Source: Limosilactobacillus kribbianus
Lineage (GTDB): Bacteria; Bacillota; Bacilli; Lactobacillales; Lactobacillaceae
Assembly: GCF_026413145.1 (NCBI RefSeq)
Contig: NZ_JAOVYZ010000005.1
Coordinates: 1-64,000, forward strand
Direction: 5' to 3'
DNA: 64,000 nucleotides
Below are positions 24,857-33,104 of this stretch, piece by piece. Position 1 is the first letter of the stretch. Every line of letters begins with the position of its first letter. The notes beneath the pieces were generated by a model. That model saw only the letters and a program-made list of their open reading frames with translations. It searched no databases and was not told the DNA's origin. The position numbers and the translations under genes are program-made.

Positions 24857-25849
24857 TTAGATCCGAACCTCATTGCGTGAGTGCTCACCGTTGACAACCT
24901 TAACCACGTCGTCCAGGCTGATGTGGACCATGTTGCGGATCGAGGTCTTGGTGAAGAAGGCCACGTGCGGCGTTACCAGGACATTCGGCATCTTGGCTAG
25001 CTCCTGGTAGTCCGCCGGCGTTTGGTCAAACGGCACTTCCTGGTTGAAGAAGCTGAATTCGTCAGCCAGAGTGTCGAGGCCGGCCCCGCCTAAGTGCTTG
25101 CTCTTGAGGGCATCCAGCAGATCGGCCGTGTTGATCAAGCCGCCCCGGGCCATGTTGATGACGATGGCGCCCTTCTTCATGCTGGCAAACTGTGGAGCCG
25201 CCAGCATATTCTTAGTGCTCGGCAGCAGTGGCGTGTGGAGGGTGATAATGTCCGCGGTCCGAATGATCGTGTTCATGTCGGTAAATTCGACGAACGGTGC
25301 GTACTCGACGTTCTTGTTCGGGTCGTAAGCCAGGACCCGGGCGCCGAGGGCCTTGTAGAGCTGGGCGGTGGCCCCACCGATGTTGCCGATGCCGATCACC
25401 CCGACGGTCAGGTTATAGATTTCGTTGCTGATCAGCTCAGGGTTCCAGCGGAAGTCGCCCTGCTTCATCCGGGACTCGTATTCACCGACCCGCCGTAGCA
25501 GGTACATCGCTTGGGTCAGGTCCATTTCGGCGATGGCCCGCGGGGAGTAGACGGCGACGTTGGTGACCGTGATTCCGTTGGCCTGGCAGGCCTTAAGATC
25601 GAGCATGTCGAAGCCGGCGGTCCGGGTCGAGATCTGCTTGATCCCCAGCTCAGCCAGCTGGTGGTAAAAGTCGGCGTCCCCCAACGGTGAGGTCTCCTGG
25701 ATCGAAACACCGTCGAAGCCCTTGACCATGTCGAGCGTCTCGGCAGTCAGGTTCTCGCTGACCAGCTTGACTTCGTTGCCGGTCATCTCTGCCCATTCCT
25801 TGGCGTACGGCCGCTCGGCGGTCTTGGTACCGAACATAATAATTTTCAT
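24857..25849 (-). CDS. ldhD: D-lactate dehydrogenase
   Basis: 330 residues, RBS AAAGGAATG. It reduces pyruvate to D-lactate with NADH. The nucleotide-binding motif VIGIGNIGGATAQ is near residue 150. The catalytic residues follow the D-2-hydroxyacid dehydrogenase pattern: Arg in NMARGGLINT, Glu in the following helix region, His in VTPHVAFFT near residue 296. The N-terminus MKIIMFGTKTAERPYAKEW is typical of the Lactobacillus enzyme. Monocistronic. D-2-hydroxyisocaproate dehydrogenase is the main alternative. Confidence 0.88.
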   Translation of the reverse strand: MKIIMFGTKTAERPYAKEWAEMTGNEVKLVSENLTAETLDMVKGFDGVSIQETSPLGDADFYHQLAELGIKQISTRTAGFDMLDLKACQANGITVTNVAVYSPRAIAEMDLTQAMYLLRRVGEYESRMKQGDFRWNPELISNEIYNLTVGVIGIGNIGGATAQLYKALGARVLAYDPNKNVEYAPFVEFTDMNTIIRTADIITLHTPLLPSTKNMLAAPQFASMKKGAIVINMARGGLINTADLLDALKSKHLGGAGLDTLADEFSFFNQEVPFDQTPADYQELAKMPNVLVTPHVAFFTKTSIRNMVHISLDDVVKVVNGEHSRNEVRI

Positions 25850-25950
25850 TTAAATTCATTCCTTTTCTGAAAGCTCTTACATTAATAGGATAACATTAAT
25901 TTTATTCATCGTCAGCAACCATTTCGCATACTAAGTTTCATTTACCAAAC

Positions 25951-25987
25951 AAAAAATCCCCACGTCGCAAAACGTGGAGATCTTTTT
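25951..25987. terminator. Terminator of the yhgE-type gene
   Basis: AAAAAATCCCCACG and CGTGGAGATCTTTTT form a stem of about 12 bp (one wobble) with an 8-nt loop, T-runs both ways, five bases after the stop codon. Confidence 0.75.
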
Positions 25988-25991
25988 AAGA

Positions 25992-28790
25992 TTACTTGTT
26001 ATCGTCGTCCGAGTCAATTCCTTTGGCCTGGGCCTTATCCATGAACTTTTGCTCACGATCAAGACGAGGGAAGAGGTTCATTGCGTGAGAGTGAATCCCC
26101 TTCATCGACAGCCAGAGCAGGAGGAAGAAGACAACGGCGATGCCCAGCAAAACTGAGTTGCAGAACATTGCGTAGTGCGTTCCCAAGCCGCTGCTGATCG
26201 ACTGCCGCAAGCCCTGAATCGAGTAGGTCATCGGCAGGAACCAGTGGATGACGTTGTAGAACTTCATCGTGATTTCCATCGGGAAGGTCCCACCGGAACC
26301 ACCGAGCTGCAGCATCAGCAGAACCATGGCAACGAACCGACCTGGGTTGTCGAAGGTCATCGACAGGAACATCACGATTGCCATCGAGGCCCAGCCGAAG
26401 AGGATCGTCGTCAGGAAGAACGACGGTGCGTGGTCAACCGTCAGGCCGCAAGCCATCATGATCCCACATTCAACGACGGCCATCGTGGTGGCGGCGGTCA
26501 GGCCGATCACGACCTTACTGAGCCACCAAGCCGTAGCGGAGTGGCCAGGCATGGCTTCACGCCGGATTGGGTAAACGAAGTTGAAGACCAGCATCCCGAC
26601 GTAGAGGGCAACGGACAGAACGTACGGTGCTAATGCGTGACCGTAGTTTGGCACGTAGCTGTAGTGCTTGTGGTGGAGCGTCGTTGGTGCGGCGAACATC
26701 TTCGCATTCCGGCCACTGACCTTGATGCCGTTGATCGTCTTGGCACCCTTGCCTAGAGCCTTCGACAGCTTCGTTGATCCAGCGTTCAGCTTAGCAATCC
26801 CGGCAATCAGTGCCGGTGAGTTGTCTTGCAGTTGCTGGGTTCCAGAAGCCAGTTGGTTAATCCCGGCAACCAGGGTTGGAACCTGAGCGTTCAGCTGGGT
26901 CAGGGCAGAAGCCAATTGACCCGCACCGGAGTTCAGCTGACCACTGTTGGCGTTCAGTTGGCTAACCCCGCTGCCGACCTGGCTGACACCGGCCGTGTAC
27001 TGGCTGATCCCGGCAGCCAGCTGGTTGGCACCAGACTGCAGAGTCCCAGTATTAGCGGCTAACTGGCCTGCACCAGCGGCGGCACTGTGAACACCAGCCG
27101 TGTATTGGCTGATTTGTGGCTGAGCAGCACTAACCTGAGAGTTAAGATCAGATGCACCATTAGCAAGTGTACTTGCGTTTGATGCCAATTGATCGGTGTA
27201 ATTAGAAAGTGTACTCATGCTTGACAAGGCTTGGGTACTACCACTCTGCATTGCTTTTAAACTGTTAATCAGATTAGTAGTCGCAGTGGCTACTTGCTGA
27301 GTACTCTTACCAGAAGTTGCTGCAGACTCATCAACACTAGACTTCAGTTTATCAACTGCTGACTTAACCGCACCAATGCTTTGGGCCAAGTTAGCACTCG
27401 TACCATTATTAGAGCTAGTGGTAGTCGTCTTAGAGCTTGTATCAGCACCATTTAAGTCATTAATTGCATTAGATAACTTAGCCTTGTCTGCATCGCTCAT
27501 GTTTGAGGTGTCAATGCCACTAAGCTGACTCTTTGCGGCATTGATACTTGAAGCAGCACTATTATTAGTCGTTGTCTGACTAGTAGAAGATTGTGACTGC
27601 GTTTGGCTAGCAGCTTGCTGCAGTTTTCCTAATTGTGCAGAAACGGCTCCCAGCTGTGTGGACAATTCAGTCAACGAACTAGCCGAGTTAGCCAAAGGTG
27701 CCAGGGCGTTTTGCAATGCAGTGGCATTTTGAGTAACATCCCCAGATAACGTACTCATCTGACTTTGCAGCGTTGGAATTTGTCCCTTAAGAGTCTGATT
27801 TACCTGTGATATTCCGCTATTGTAAGCACTCATGCCGTTAGATAACTGGCTCGTACCATTCGATAAATCGCCAAATTTCTTTTGAACAGTTGAACTATAG
27901 CTGTCCAGCGTCCCCAGTCCGGAGTTCAGCGAGTTGACTCCGCTGGCGAACTGGCCGATACCAGAACTCAGCTGGCCGGCACCGCTGTTCAGCGTGCCGG
28001 AGTTGGCCATTAACTGACTCACCCCGCTACCAAGCTGGCTGACTCCAGCCGTGTACTGGAGAAGGCCACTCGCCAGGGCTTGACTGCCGCTGGCCAGCTG
28101 AGCCGCGCCGGATGCCAATGGGGTCACGCCGACCTTCAACTGTTGAACACCGGCGTTGACCTTGCTGACCCCGACGACGTATTGGTTAACCCCGTCGCTT
28201 AAGCTGACCATCCCGGTGCTCAGCTGCTTGGCACCGCTGGCCGCCGTGTTCATTCCCTTGCCGACGACGTGGAGTTCCTTGAACATCGCCGAAGCGTAGG
28301 CGTTGGTAACCGCGGCCCGGACCTTGGTGTTCAGTTTACTCATCCCGGTTTCGGAGATAACTTCCCCGATCATGTTCAGGGAGTCGTTAGTCTCGTACTT
28401 GAGCTTCATCGACTTCGGATGCTTGTCCATCACCGTCGTGGCGTTCTTCGAGAAATTCTTCGGGATCGTGACGACCGTGTAGTACTTCCGGTGCGCCATC
28501 CCTTCGTGCGCCTTCTTGGCGGAGACGAACTCCCACTTCAGGGAATGGTTATGCTTCAGGTTGTCGACCGTCTGATCGCCGACCGCCATTGTCTTGCCCT
28601 GGTATTCCACCGGGACATCCTTGTTTACCACAGCAACTGGTAAATCTCCTGTACTCCCATAAGGGTCCCAGACAGACTTCAGGAAGAAGATACTGTACAG
28701 GAAGGGAATGATACAGATTACCACGGTTGATACCAGCAGGATTTTGTTGTGGTAAATATTCTTAAATTCCTGCTTGATCATTTCCCACAT
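25992..28790 (-). CDS. YhgE/Pip-type membrane protein with long repeat-rich extracellular region
   Basis: 932 residues. One helix near the N-terminus (ILLVSTVVICIIPFLYSIFF) and five to six helices in the last ~200 residues frame a large extracellular part. This is built of short repeats of the type QLxxGxxQL/GVSQLxSG. Two matching repeat blocks (LLQYTAGVSQLGSGVSQL and ISQYTAGVSQVGSGVSQLNA) flank a central Ser/Thr/Gln-rich stretch (codons around 27120-27900) that is more AT-rich than the rest. The family includes phage infection protein Pip and EsaA-like proteins and resembles ABC-2-type permeases. It follows a TetR gene by 24 bp, so that regulator probably controls it. Confidence 0.8.
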   Translation of the reverse strand: MWEMIKQEFKNIYHNKILLVSTVVICIIPFLYSIFFLKSVWDPYGSTGDLPVAVVNKDVPVEYQGKTMAVGDQTVDNLKHNHSLKWEFVSAKKAHEGMAHRKYYTVVTIPKNFSKNATTVMDKHPKSMKLKYETNDSLNMIGEVISETGMSKLNTKVRAAVTNAYASAMFKELHVVGKGMNTAASGAKQLSTGMVSLSDGVNQYVVGVSKVNAGVQQLKVGVTPLASGAAQLASGSQALASGLLQYTAGVSQLGSGVSQLMANSGTLNSGAGQLSSGIGQFASGVNSLNSGLGTLDSYSSTVQKKFGDLSNGTSQLSNGMSAYNSGISQVNQTLKGQIPTLQSQMSTLSGDVTQNATALQNALAPLANSASSLTELSTQLGAVSAQLGKLQQAASQTQSQSSTSQTTTNNSAASSINAAKSQLSGIDTSNMSDADKAKLSNAINDLNGADTSSKTTTTSSNNGTSANLAQSIGAVKSAVDKLKSSVDESAATSGKSTQQVATATTNLINSLKAMQSGSTQALSSMSTLSNYTDQLASNASTLANGASDLNSQVSAAQPQISQYTAGVHSAAAGAGQLAANTGTLQSGANQLAAGISQYTAGVSQVGSGVSQLNANSGQLNSGAGQLASALTQLNAQVPTLVAGINQLASGTQQLQDNSPALIAGIAKLNAGSTKLSKALGKGAKTINGIKVSGRNAKMFAAPTTLHHKHYSYVPNYGHALAPYVLSVALYVGMLVFNFVYPIRREAMPGHSATAWWLSKVVIGLTAATTMAVVECGIMMACGLTVDHAPSFFLTTILFGWASMAIVMFLSMTFDNPGRFVAMVLLMLQLGGSGGTFPMEITMKFYNVIHWFLPMTYSIQGLRQSISSGLGTHYAMFCNSVLLGIAVVFFLLLWLSMKGIHSHAMNLFPRLDREQKFMDKAQAKGIDSDDDNK

Positions 28791-28814
28791 TATTCTCTTT
28801 CACCTCGAATTGCT

Positions 28815-29381
28815 TTACTTACTTGACTTTAAGATCGGCCGATCGTCGTCAGATAAGATCCGAACGGTTTGGCGGGCGTAATGAATCATGTCCTCAACCG
28901 GCACATCATAATTCTTCGTCTGCCACCACTGGAAGGCACCAAGAATCGAACCACTCAACGTGTAGGCCAAAAGCTCCGGATTGTCGGATTCCTGCAGTGC
29001 CTGAATAATCGTGTCCTTGCTGGACTGTTCAGACCGTTCCAAGAAAATTTGCGTCAAGATCTGCAGCATCTCCGAATACAGTGAGCTGCGCGAATTGCTG
29101 GCGGCCAGGTGCCGGACCACGTTGCGGTGCTCATCAATATAAATAATCAATTGCTTCATAATGTCTTCTTCGGAATCACCACTGTCCACGATCCGATTAA
29201 TCTGGGTCTTCATTGTCTGCTCCAGCAGGTCATACTTATCATTAAAGTAACGGTAGAAACTGCTCCGGTGCAAAAGAGCCTCCTTACAGATCTGATCAAC
29301 CGTCAGATGGTCAAAGGAATTATTCTCTAATAACACCAGAAGTGCGTTTTGAAAATCACGAACTGTTCGTGTCACACGCAT
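28815..29381 (-). CDS. TetR-family regulator
   Basis: 188 residues, RBS GAGGGGAG. The N-terminal helix-turn-helix is clear: FDHLTVDQICKEALLHRSSF followed by YRYFNDKYDLLEQ. The C-terminal part has the TetR_C_7-like ligand domain seen in DhaS-type regulators. It is the first gene of the pair with the YhgE-type membrane protein, an arrangement often found in lactobacilli, and is expected to regulate both. A likely operator overlaps the promoter. Confidence 0.88.
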   Translation of the reverse strand: MRVTRTVRDFQNALLVLLENNSFDHLTVDQICKEALLHRSSFYRYFNDKYDLLEQTMKTQINRIVDSGDSEEDIMKQLIIYIDEHRNVVRHLAASNSRSSLYSEMLQILTQIFLERSEQSSKDTIIQALQESDNPELLAYTLSGSILGAFQWWQTKNYDVPVEDMIHYARQTVRILSDDDRPILKSSK

Positions 29382-29414
29382 CTACTATTTCTCCCCTCTG
29401 TCCCTAATTTACAG

Positions 29415-29434
29415 AGAACACTATATAACGTTCT
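29415..29434. promoter_or_regulatory. Imperfect palindrome overlapping the TetR/YhgE promoter
   Basis: AGAACACTATATAACGTTCT is a 20-bp inverted repeat with two mismatch positions per arm. On the minus strand it contains TATAGT, a likely -10 box, 34 bp before the TetR start. Size and place suit a TetR operator for autoregulation. A second AACGTTC occurs near 29494. Confidence 0.5.
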
Positions 29435-29663
29435 GAATTCAAACAACAGGGCTATTTGAATATGTTAGTTTATAAATAAGACGTAAGGTCCAAAACGTTC
29501 CAATAGTTTTTTCGTGATTCATTTTGGAATTTGTTAATGGTGTTTCCATAAGGAAACGACTTCTTTTCCTATATTTGGATTAAAATCAGGCAAAACAGGC
29601 CGGCCGAGTGTCCATTTATGCTACAATCACAATGAAAACAATTATCGCAGGAGGCGTTTATTA

Positions 29664-30710
29664 ATGAAGATTTCAAACGAAAAATTTGGCAGCTACCAAG
29701 ACACCGACGTCATCAAGTACACCCTGACCAATGACAACAACGTCAGCATCAGTATTCTCAACTTTGCCGGGATTTGGCAGGCCTTTATGGTTCCAAATAC
29801 CCATGGTGGCCGGGTCAACCTCCTGCTGGCTGCCGATAGCTTCGAACCGTACGTCGAATACGCCAGCCTCTACGCGGGCCGGATCGTCGGCCGGGCCGCT
29901 GGACGGATTGCCAAGGGCAAGTTCGACATCGACGGCGAAAGCTACTCGGTCCCAACCAACGAGGGGAATAACCTGTTGCACGGTGGTGCCAACGGCCTTT
30001 CCCAGCAGTTCTACCAGGTTGAAACCAAGCAAAACGGTGACAGTCTTCAGGCCATTTTGACCACCAGCATCGACACCGCCACTGACAACCTGCCGGGCAA
30101 GGAAGACGTCAAGGTTACCTACACCCTCTTCAACGACAACAGCGTCACGATTGACTTCGACGGGCAGACCGATGCTAAGACCCTCTTCAACCCGACCAGT
30201 CACACCTACTGGAACCTGTCTGGTGAAGCCAAGACCATCCAAGGCCACGTCCTGAGCTTAAACTCCACCTACCACCTCCAGCTGGACGACGAGAAGATCC
30301 CAACCGGCAAGAAGTTGCTGAACAAGGATACACCGTACGACTTCAAGTACCCAACGGTTCTCGGGACCGCCCTTCAGCACCTGCAAGAGGAACACAACCC
30401 TGAGGGCGGCTTCGACGATGTCTTCGTTGTCTTGCCAAGCAACCGGCTGGCCCACGAACCCGTCGCAACCCTGATGGACGCCGCCACCGGCCGGAAGATC
30501 AAGATGTACTCCGACCGAAACGGCCTGGTAGTTTACACCGCCAACGGTGTCCAGGTTGACGGCTACAACCGGCCATCCGCCAGTTGGTTTGTTATCGCTC
30601 TAGAGGGCCAGACCCTGCCCGACTCACCACACCACTCCCAGTTCGGTGACATTGCATTGCGGCCGGGGCACCCAGAGCACTACGAACTGCGCTACGAATA
30701 CTTTGCCTAA
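29664..30710 (+). CDS. galM: Aldose 1-epimerase (galactose mutarotase)
   Basis: 348 residues, RBS GCAGGAGG. It interconverts the alpha and beta anomers of aldoses. Family landmarks: AGRIVGRAAGRIAKGKF (about residue 74), GNNLLHGGANGLSQQFY (about 100), the catalytic His in NPTSHTYWNLSG (about 176), and the catalytic Glu near the C-terminus in VIALEGQTLPDSPHH. It is not next to other Leloir genes here. Confidence 0.9.
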   Translation: MKISNEKFGSYQDTDVIKYTLTNDNNVSISILNFAGIWQAFMVPNTHGGRVNLLLAADSFEPYVEYASLYAGRIVGRAAGRIAKGKFDIDGESYSVPTNEGNNLLHGGANGLSQQFYQVETKQNGDSLQAILTTSIDTATDNLPGKEDVKVTYTLFNDNSVTIDFDGQTDAKTLFNPTSHTYWNLSGEAKTIQGHVLSLNSTYHLQLDDEKIPTGKKLLNKDTPYDFKYPTVLGTALQHLQEEHNPEGGFDDVFVVLPSNRLAHEPVATLMDAATGRKIKMYSDRNGLVVYTANGVQVDGYNRPSASWFVIALEGQTLPDSPHHSQFGDIALRPGHPEHYELRYEYFA

Positions 30711-30767
30711 GCGGATTGTGGTATAATTTACTTAGTAAGATAACATTTTGGAATGGGGGTCATCTTT

Positions 30768-31001
30768 ATGAAAAAGCGTTTAACAAAGTCCAAGAACAAG
30801 GTTTTCCTCGGTGTCTGTGGTGGGCTCGCTGAGTACATGCACGTTGACCCGACGGTGATTCGGCTGGTCGCCTTAGTTCTACTGGTCCTGACCGGCTTCT
30901 TCCCGGTCGGCCTGATCTACATTGTGGCGGCCCTGATCATGCCGGACGCCGGCTCGCACGACGATCACGTGGTTGAGGGCGAGTTCGAAGAGAAAAAATA
31001 A
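30768..31001 (+). CDS. PspC-domain membrane protein
   Basis: 77 residues from ATG 30768 (RBS GGGGGT). The KVFLGVCGGLAEYMHVDPTV segment and the single long helix (LVALVLLVLTGFFPVGLIYI, then VAALIMP) are typical of stand-alone PspC proteins. The acidic tail ends EGEFEEKK. It probably takes part in envelope-stress sensing. The stop codon is followed, after one base, by a structured repeat element. Confidence 0.85.
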   Translation: MKKRLTKSKNKVFLGVCGGLAEYMHVDPTVIRLVALVLLVLTGFFPVGLIYIVAALIMPDAGSHDDHVVEGEFEEKK

Positions 31002-31002
31002 A

Positions 31003-31166
31003 GTGAGTGGGAAATAACCACTAAAGTGGGGCGAGAGGCTACTAGGACGGGAGTCGGCGCTGAAGGCGTCGGCTTTCGTCCGTAGTCAAATAGACTTGCT
31101 CCGCTGCGCTAGACACTAGCCCCACGGTTACGACGCGTAGCTAGCCTCTGGTTTCCTACGTTATCT
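31003..31166 (+). repeat. Structured repeat element, copy A (downstream of pspC)
   Basis: 164 nt starting one base after the pspC stop. It begins GTGAGTGGGAAATAACC, contains the inner helix GTGGGGC/GCCCCAC, a central hairpin GTCGGCGC/GCGTCGGC (with two G-U pairs) with loop TGAAG, and ends with ACGTTATCT. The central ~38 nt around this hairpin are identical to copy D at 51321-51442 on the opposite strand. An insert (around 31086-31110: CAAATAGACTTGCTCCGCTG) is shared with copy B. See findings. Confidence 0.7.
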
Positions 31167-31176
31167 TTAAACCTTG

Positions 31177-31213
31177 AAAAGCACTTCAGCGAATGATTCG
31201 CCGAAGTGCTTTT
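31177..31213. terminator. Bidirectional terminator pspC/element A versus DUF6681-type gene
   Basis: AAAAGCACTTC and GAAGTGCTTTT with an inner GCGAA/TTCGC extension form a long hairpin with T-runs on both strands, between convergent genes. Confidence 0.75.
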
Positions 31214-31229
31214 CTTATCTCTTATGATA

Positions 31230-32081
31230 TTAACCTTGCCGGTCGCGGTAGGCCACCTGGGCGTTTAAGCTGTAATCGGCGGTCGTCATGATCGTCGAAC
31301 CCCGCCGGCCCGGAATCTTATTCGGTCCCCCGGTCACGGCCAGGTTAGCCAGGTAGATTTGGTAACGCCGGTGGGCGGCTGAGGCATCCGTCAGACCGAT
31401 CTTGACAATGTGACCGACAGCGCGCCGTTCCATCTGATTGACCCCGATGTAGATCTCCAGGCGGTGCCGCAGTTCGTCGTGAACCAGCTCGAAGTACGGT
31501 GGTACCGAGCGGGCGTTCAGTGCCGGGATCGGTTGATTGGTCTCGGCATACTGGTCAATGATCTGCTGGTCGCTCAGGCCGCTGTAGTCGTTGACGAAGA
31601 TCCCCGCCTCCAGCAGTTCGTCGACGACCTTCTGCAGATTGCGCTGCTCATGGTCATCGATCGCTACAACGGCCGGAATCGTCTCAGCGTTGGAGAAGAC
31701 CCCGTTAGAGTTGTTGGCAAGCTGCTCGGCCAGTTGCTGCTGGGCGGCAAAGGATGGCGCCGTCTTCGTAGTGCCGGTGTTGAACTTCTGGCCGGTAATC
31801 TTGGCAAAGCGCGGTGACAAAAAGTCAAGGCGCGAGGTCCGGCCGAGAAAGTAAAAGACGAAGTTCAAATAGAGAAAGTAGGTGATCGCAACCATCGCCA
31901 AACAGTACAGGAAGCCCCGCAGCCAAACGTGGTTCATAAAGAGCCGGAAGGTAACGTAAACCAGGTAGCCATCCCCGAGCGTCGCAATAATAATGTAAAT
32001 TCGGCTCTTCAGCTTGGCGTCCAGGTTGAAGTAGCTCAGTGATGAATTGATCATGTCAAGGAAACTAAACATTCTAACCAT
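31230..32081 (-). CDS. Conserved lactobacillar membrane protein (DUF6681-like)
   Basis: 283 residues (ATG 32081; an alternative ATG at 32072 gives MFSFLDMINSSL). Two membrane helices lie at about residues 28-90 (IYIIIATLGDGYLVYVTFRL; LYCLAMVAITYFLYLNFVFY). A soluble C-terminal part of about 190 residues follows, ending NAQVAYRDRQG. I recall it as a DUF found almost only in Lactobacillaceae; no function is known. It is the last gene of a run of five minus-strand genes with Nudix, guanylate-kinase-like and Fur genes. Confidence 0.6.
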   Translation of the reverse strand: MVRMFSFLDMINSSLSYFNLDAKLKSRIYIIIATLGDGYLVYVTFRLFMNHVWLRGFLYCLAMVAITYFLYLNFVFYFLGRTSRLDFLSPRFAKITGQKFNTGTTKTAPSFAAQQQLAEQLANNSNGVFSNAETIPAVVAIDDHEQRNLQKVVDELLEAGIFVNDYSGLSDQQIIDQYAETNQPIPALNARSVPPYFELVHDELRHRLEIYIGVNQMERRAVGHIVKIGLTDASAAHRRYQIYLANLAVTGGPNKIPGRRGSTIMTTADYSLNAQVAYRDRQG

Positions 32082-32089
32082 GCGCCCCC

Positions 32090-32557
32090 TTACTGATTGC
32101 TTTGACTGGTATTACCGCCAGTCGTTGTTGTCCCCTGGCTGGTATTGCCAGTCGTGCTCGTCGTGGTATTGCCGGTTGACTTATTCGTCGTACCAGCTGT
32201 ACTGTTCGTATTCGCCTGGCTGCTGCTCTTGGCCTGCGTACCAGTCGTGTCGTTATCCGTATTATCGTCGTTATTATTGCGCGTCTGATTATTATCAGTC
32301 GTTGCTTCGTTATTGTCGTTCGTCCGACTAGATGGCTTGTTGGTATCATCCTTATCGTCGTCAACCTGACTAGAGCTGTGTGAAGCTTTTTGATCGTCAT
32401 CATTCAGCGAGGTTGTTCGACTAGATGACACCGATGTCACCTTGGCCCCTTCACTGGTATGGGTGGTCTTGTTTACCACCACGTTGGTTGCACCCAACGC
32501 TAACACCAGTGACACCAAGGCAAAGGGTGTCACCAACGGTGGAATTTTTCCTGCCAT
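32090..32557 (-). CDS. Small membrane-anchored protein with Ser/Thr/Asn/Asp-rich tail
   Basis: 155 residues from ATG 32557, chosen because AAAGGAG is eight bases upstream; another ATG six bases earlier is too close. One N-terminal helix (LVTPFALVSLVLALGATNVV) is followed by about 125 residues of low-complexity sequence (DDDKDDTNKPSS, then NNNDDNTDNDTTGTQ, then GNTTTSTTGN). The tail is probably extracellular and disordered. There is no LPXTG. It is AT-richer than its neighbours and is eight bases ahead of the DUF6681-like gene. Confidence 0.65.
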   Translation of the reverse strand: MAGKIPPLVTPFALVSLVLALGATNVVVNKTTHTSEGAKVTSVSSSRTTSLNDDDQKASHSSSQVDDDKDDTNKPSSRTNDNNEATTDNNQTRNNNDDNTDNDTTGTQAKSSSQANTNSTAGTTNKSTGNTTTSTTGNTSQGTTTTGGNTSQSNQ

Positions 32558-32628
32558 ATACATATCTCCTTTTCTCAGGTCGATTATACCCGCTTTTTTG
32601 CGAAACAAATGTTAAAGAAGATTGAAGA

Positions 32629-33072
32629 TTATTGTTCGTGCCCTTGCTTGGCTTGGCACTGAGCGCAAATGCCGTGCAGTTCGAAGCGGTGTCCGGTAAT
32701 CTTGATTCCCGGCAGCTGACGTTCAAAAAAGGCGTCGTCGATCGGCATCATCTTAATTTCCTGCACCCGACCACATTGGTCACAAATGAAATGATGGTGA
32801 TGGTAGGGATCACAGCGATACTTAACCTGCATCTGATCGTTATGCTGCCGTAATTCGACAATGCCGAGGTCCTCAAATTCTTTGAAGTTGCGATAGATAG
32901 TGTTGTGACTCAGCCCCGGATAGTCCTGGCGTAGATACTGGTCGACCTGGGTAATATCCACGTAGCGCTGGGGATCCCGACTGACCGCCTCAATCATCAT
33001 TTTCCGTTGCTTGGTCCAGCGCATGTGATTCTCTTTTAAGATGCGCTGGGCCCGCCCTACTAAGTCCTGCAC
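32629..33072 (-). CDS. Fur-family metal-dependent regulator
   Basis: 147 residues from GTG 33072 (RBS GAGGGGGG eight bases upstream), the normal Fur length. The winged helix includes KENHMRWTKQRKMMIEAVSR and GLSHNTIYRNFKEFEDLGIV. The metal-binding part has the DPYHHHHFICDQCG cluster and a second CxxC (GICAQCQAKQ), which form the structural zinc site. The sequence does not decide between Fur, Zur and PerR roles. The position in an operon with a nucleotide-kinase-like gene gives no clue. Confidence 0.85.
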   Translation of the reverse strand: MQDLVGRAQRILKENHMRWTKQRKMMIEAVSRDPQRYVDITQVDQYLRQDYPGLSHNTIYRNFKEFEDLGIVELRQHNDQMQVKYRCDPYHHHHFICDQCGRVQEIKMMPIDDAFFERQLPGIKITGHRFELHGICAQCQAKQGHEQ

Positions 33073-33104
33073 ACTCAATCCCCCCCTCGCTTGAAGCCTC
33101 AATT

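Noticed and set aside
26750-28250. CRISPR-like short repeats
   Set aside because: The repeats are in frame and code for the QLxxG-type repeats of the YhgE-type protein; there are no uniform spacers and no cas genes.
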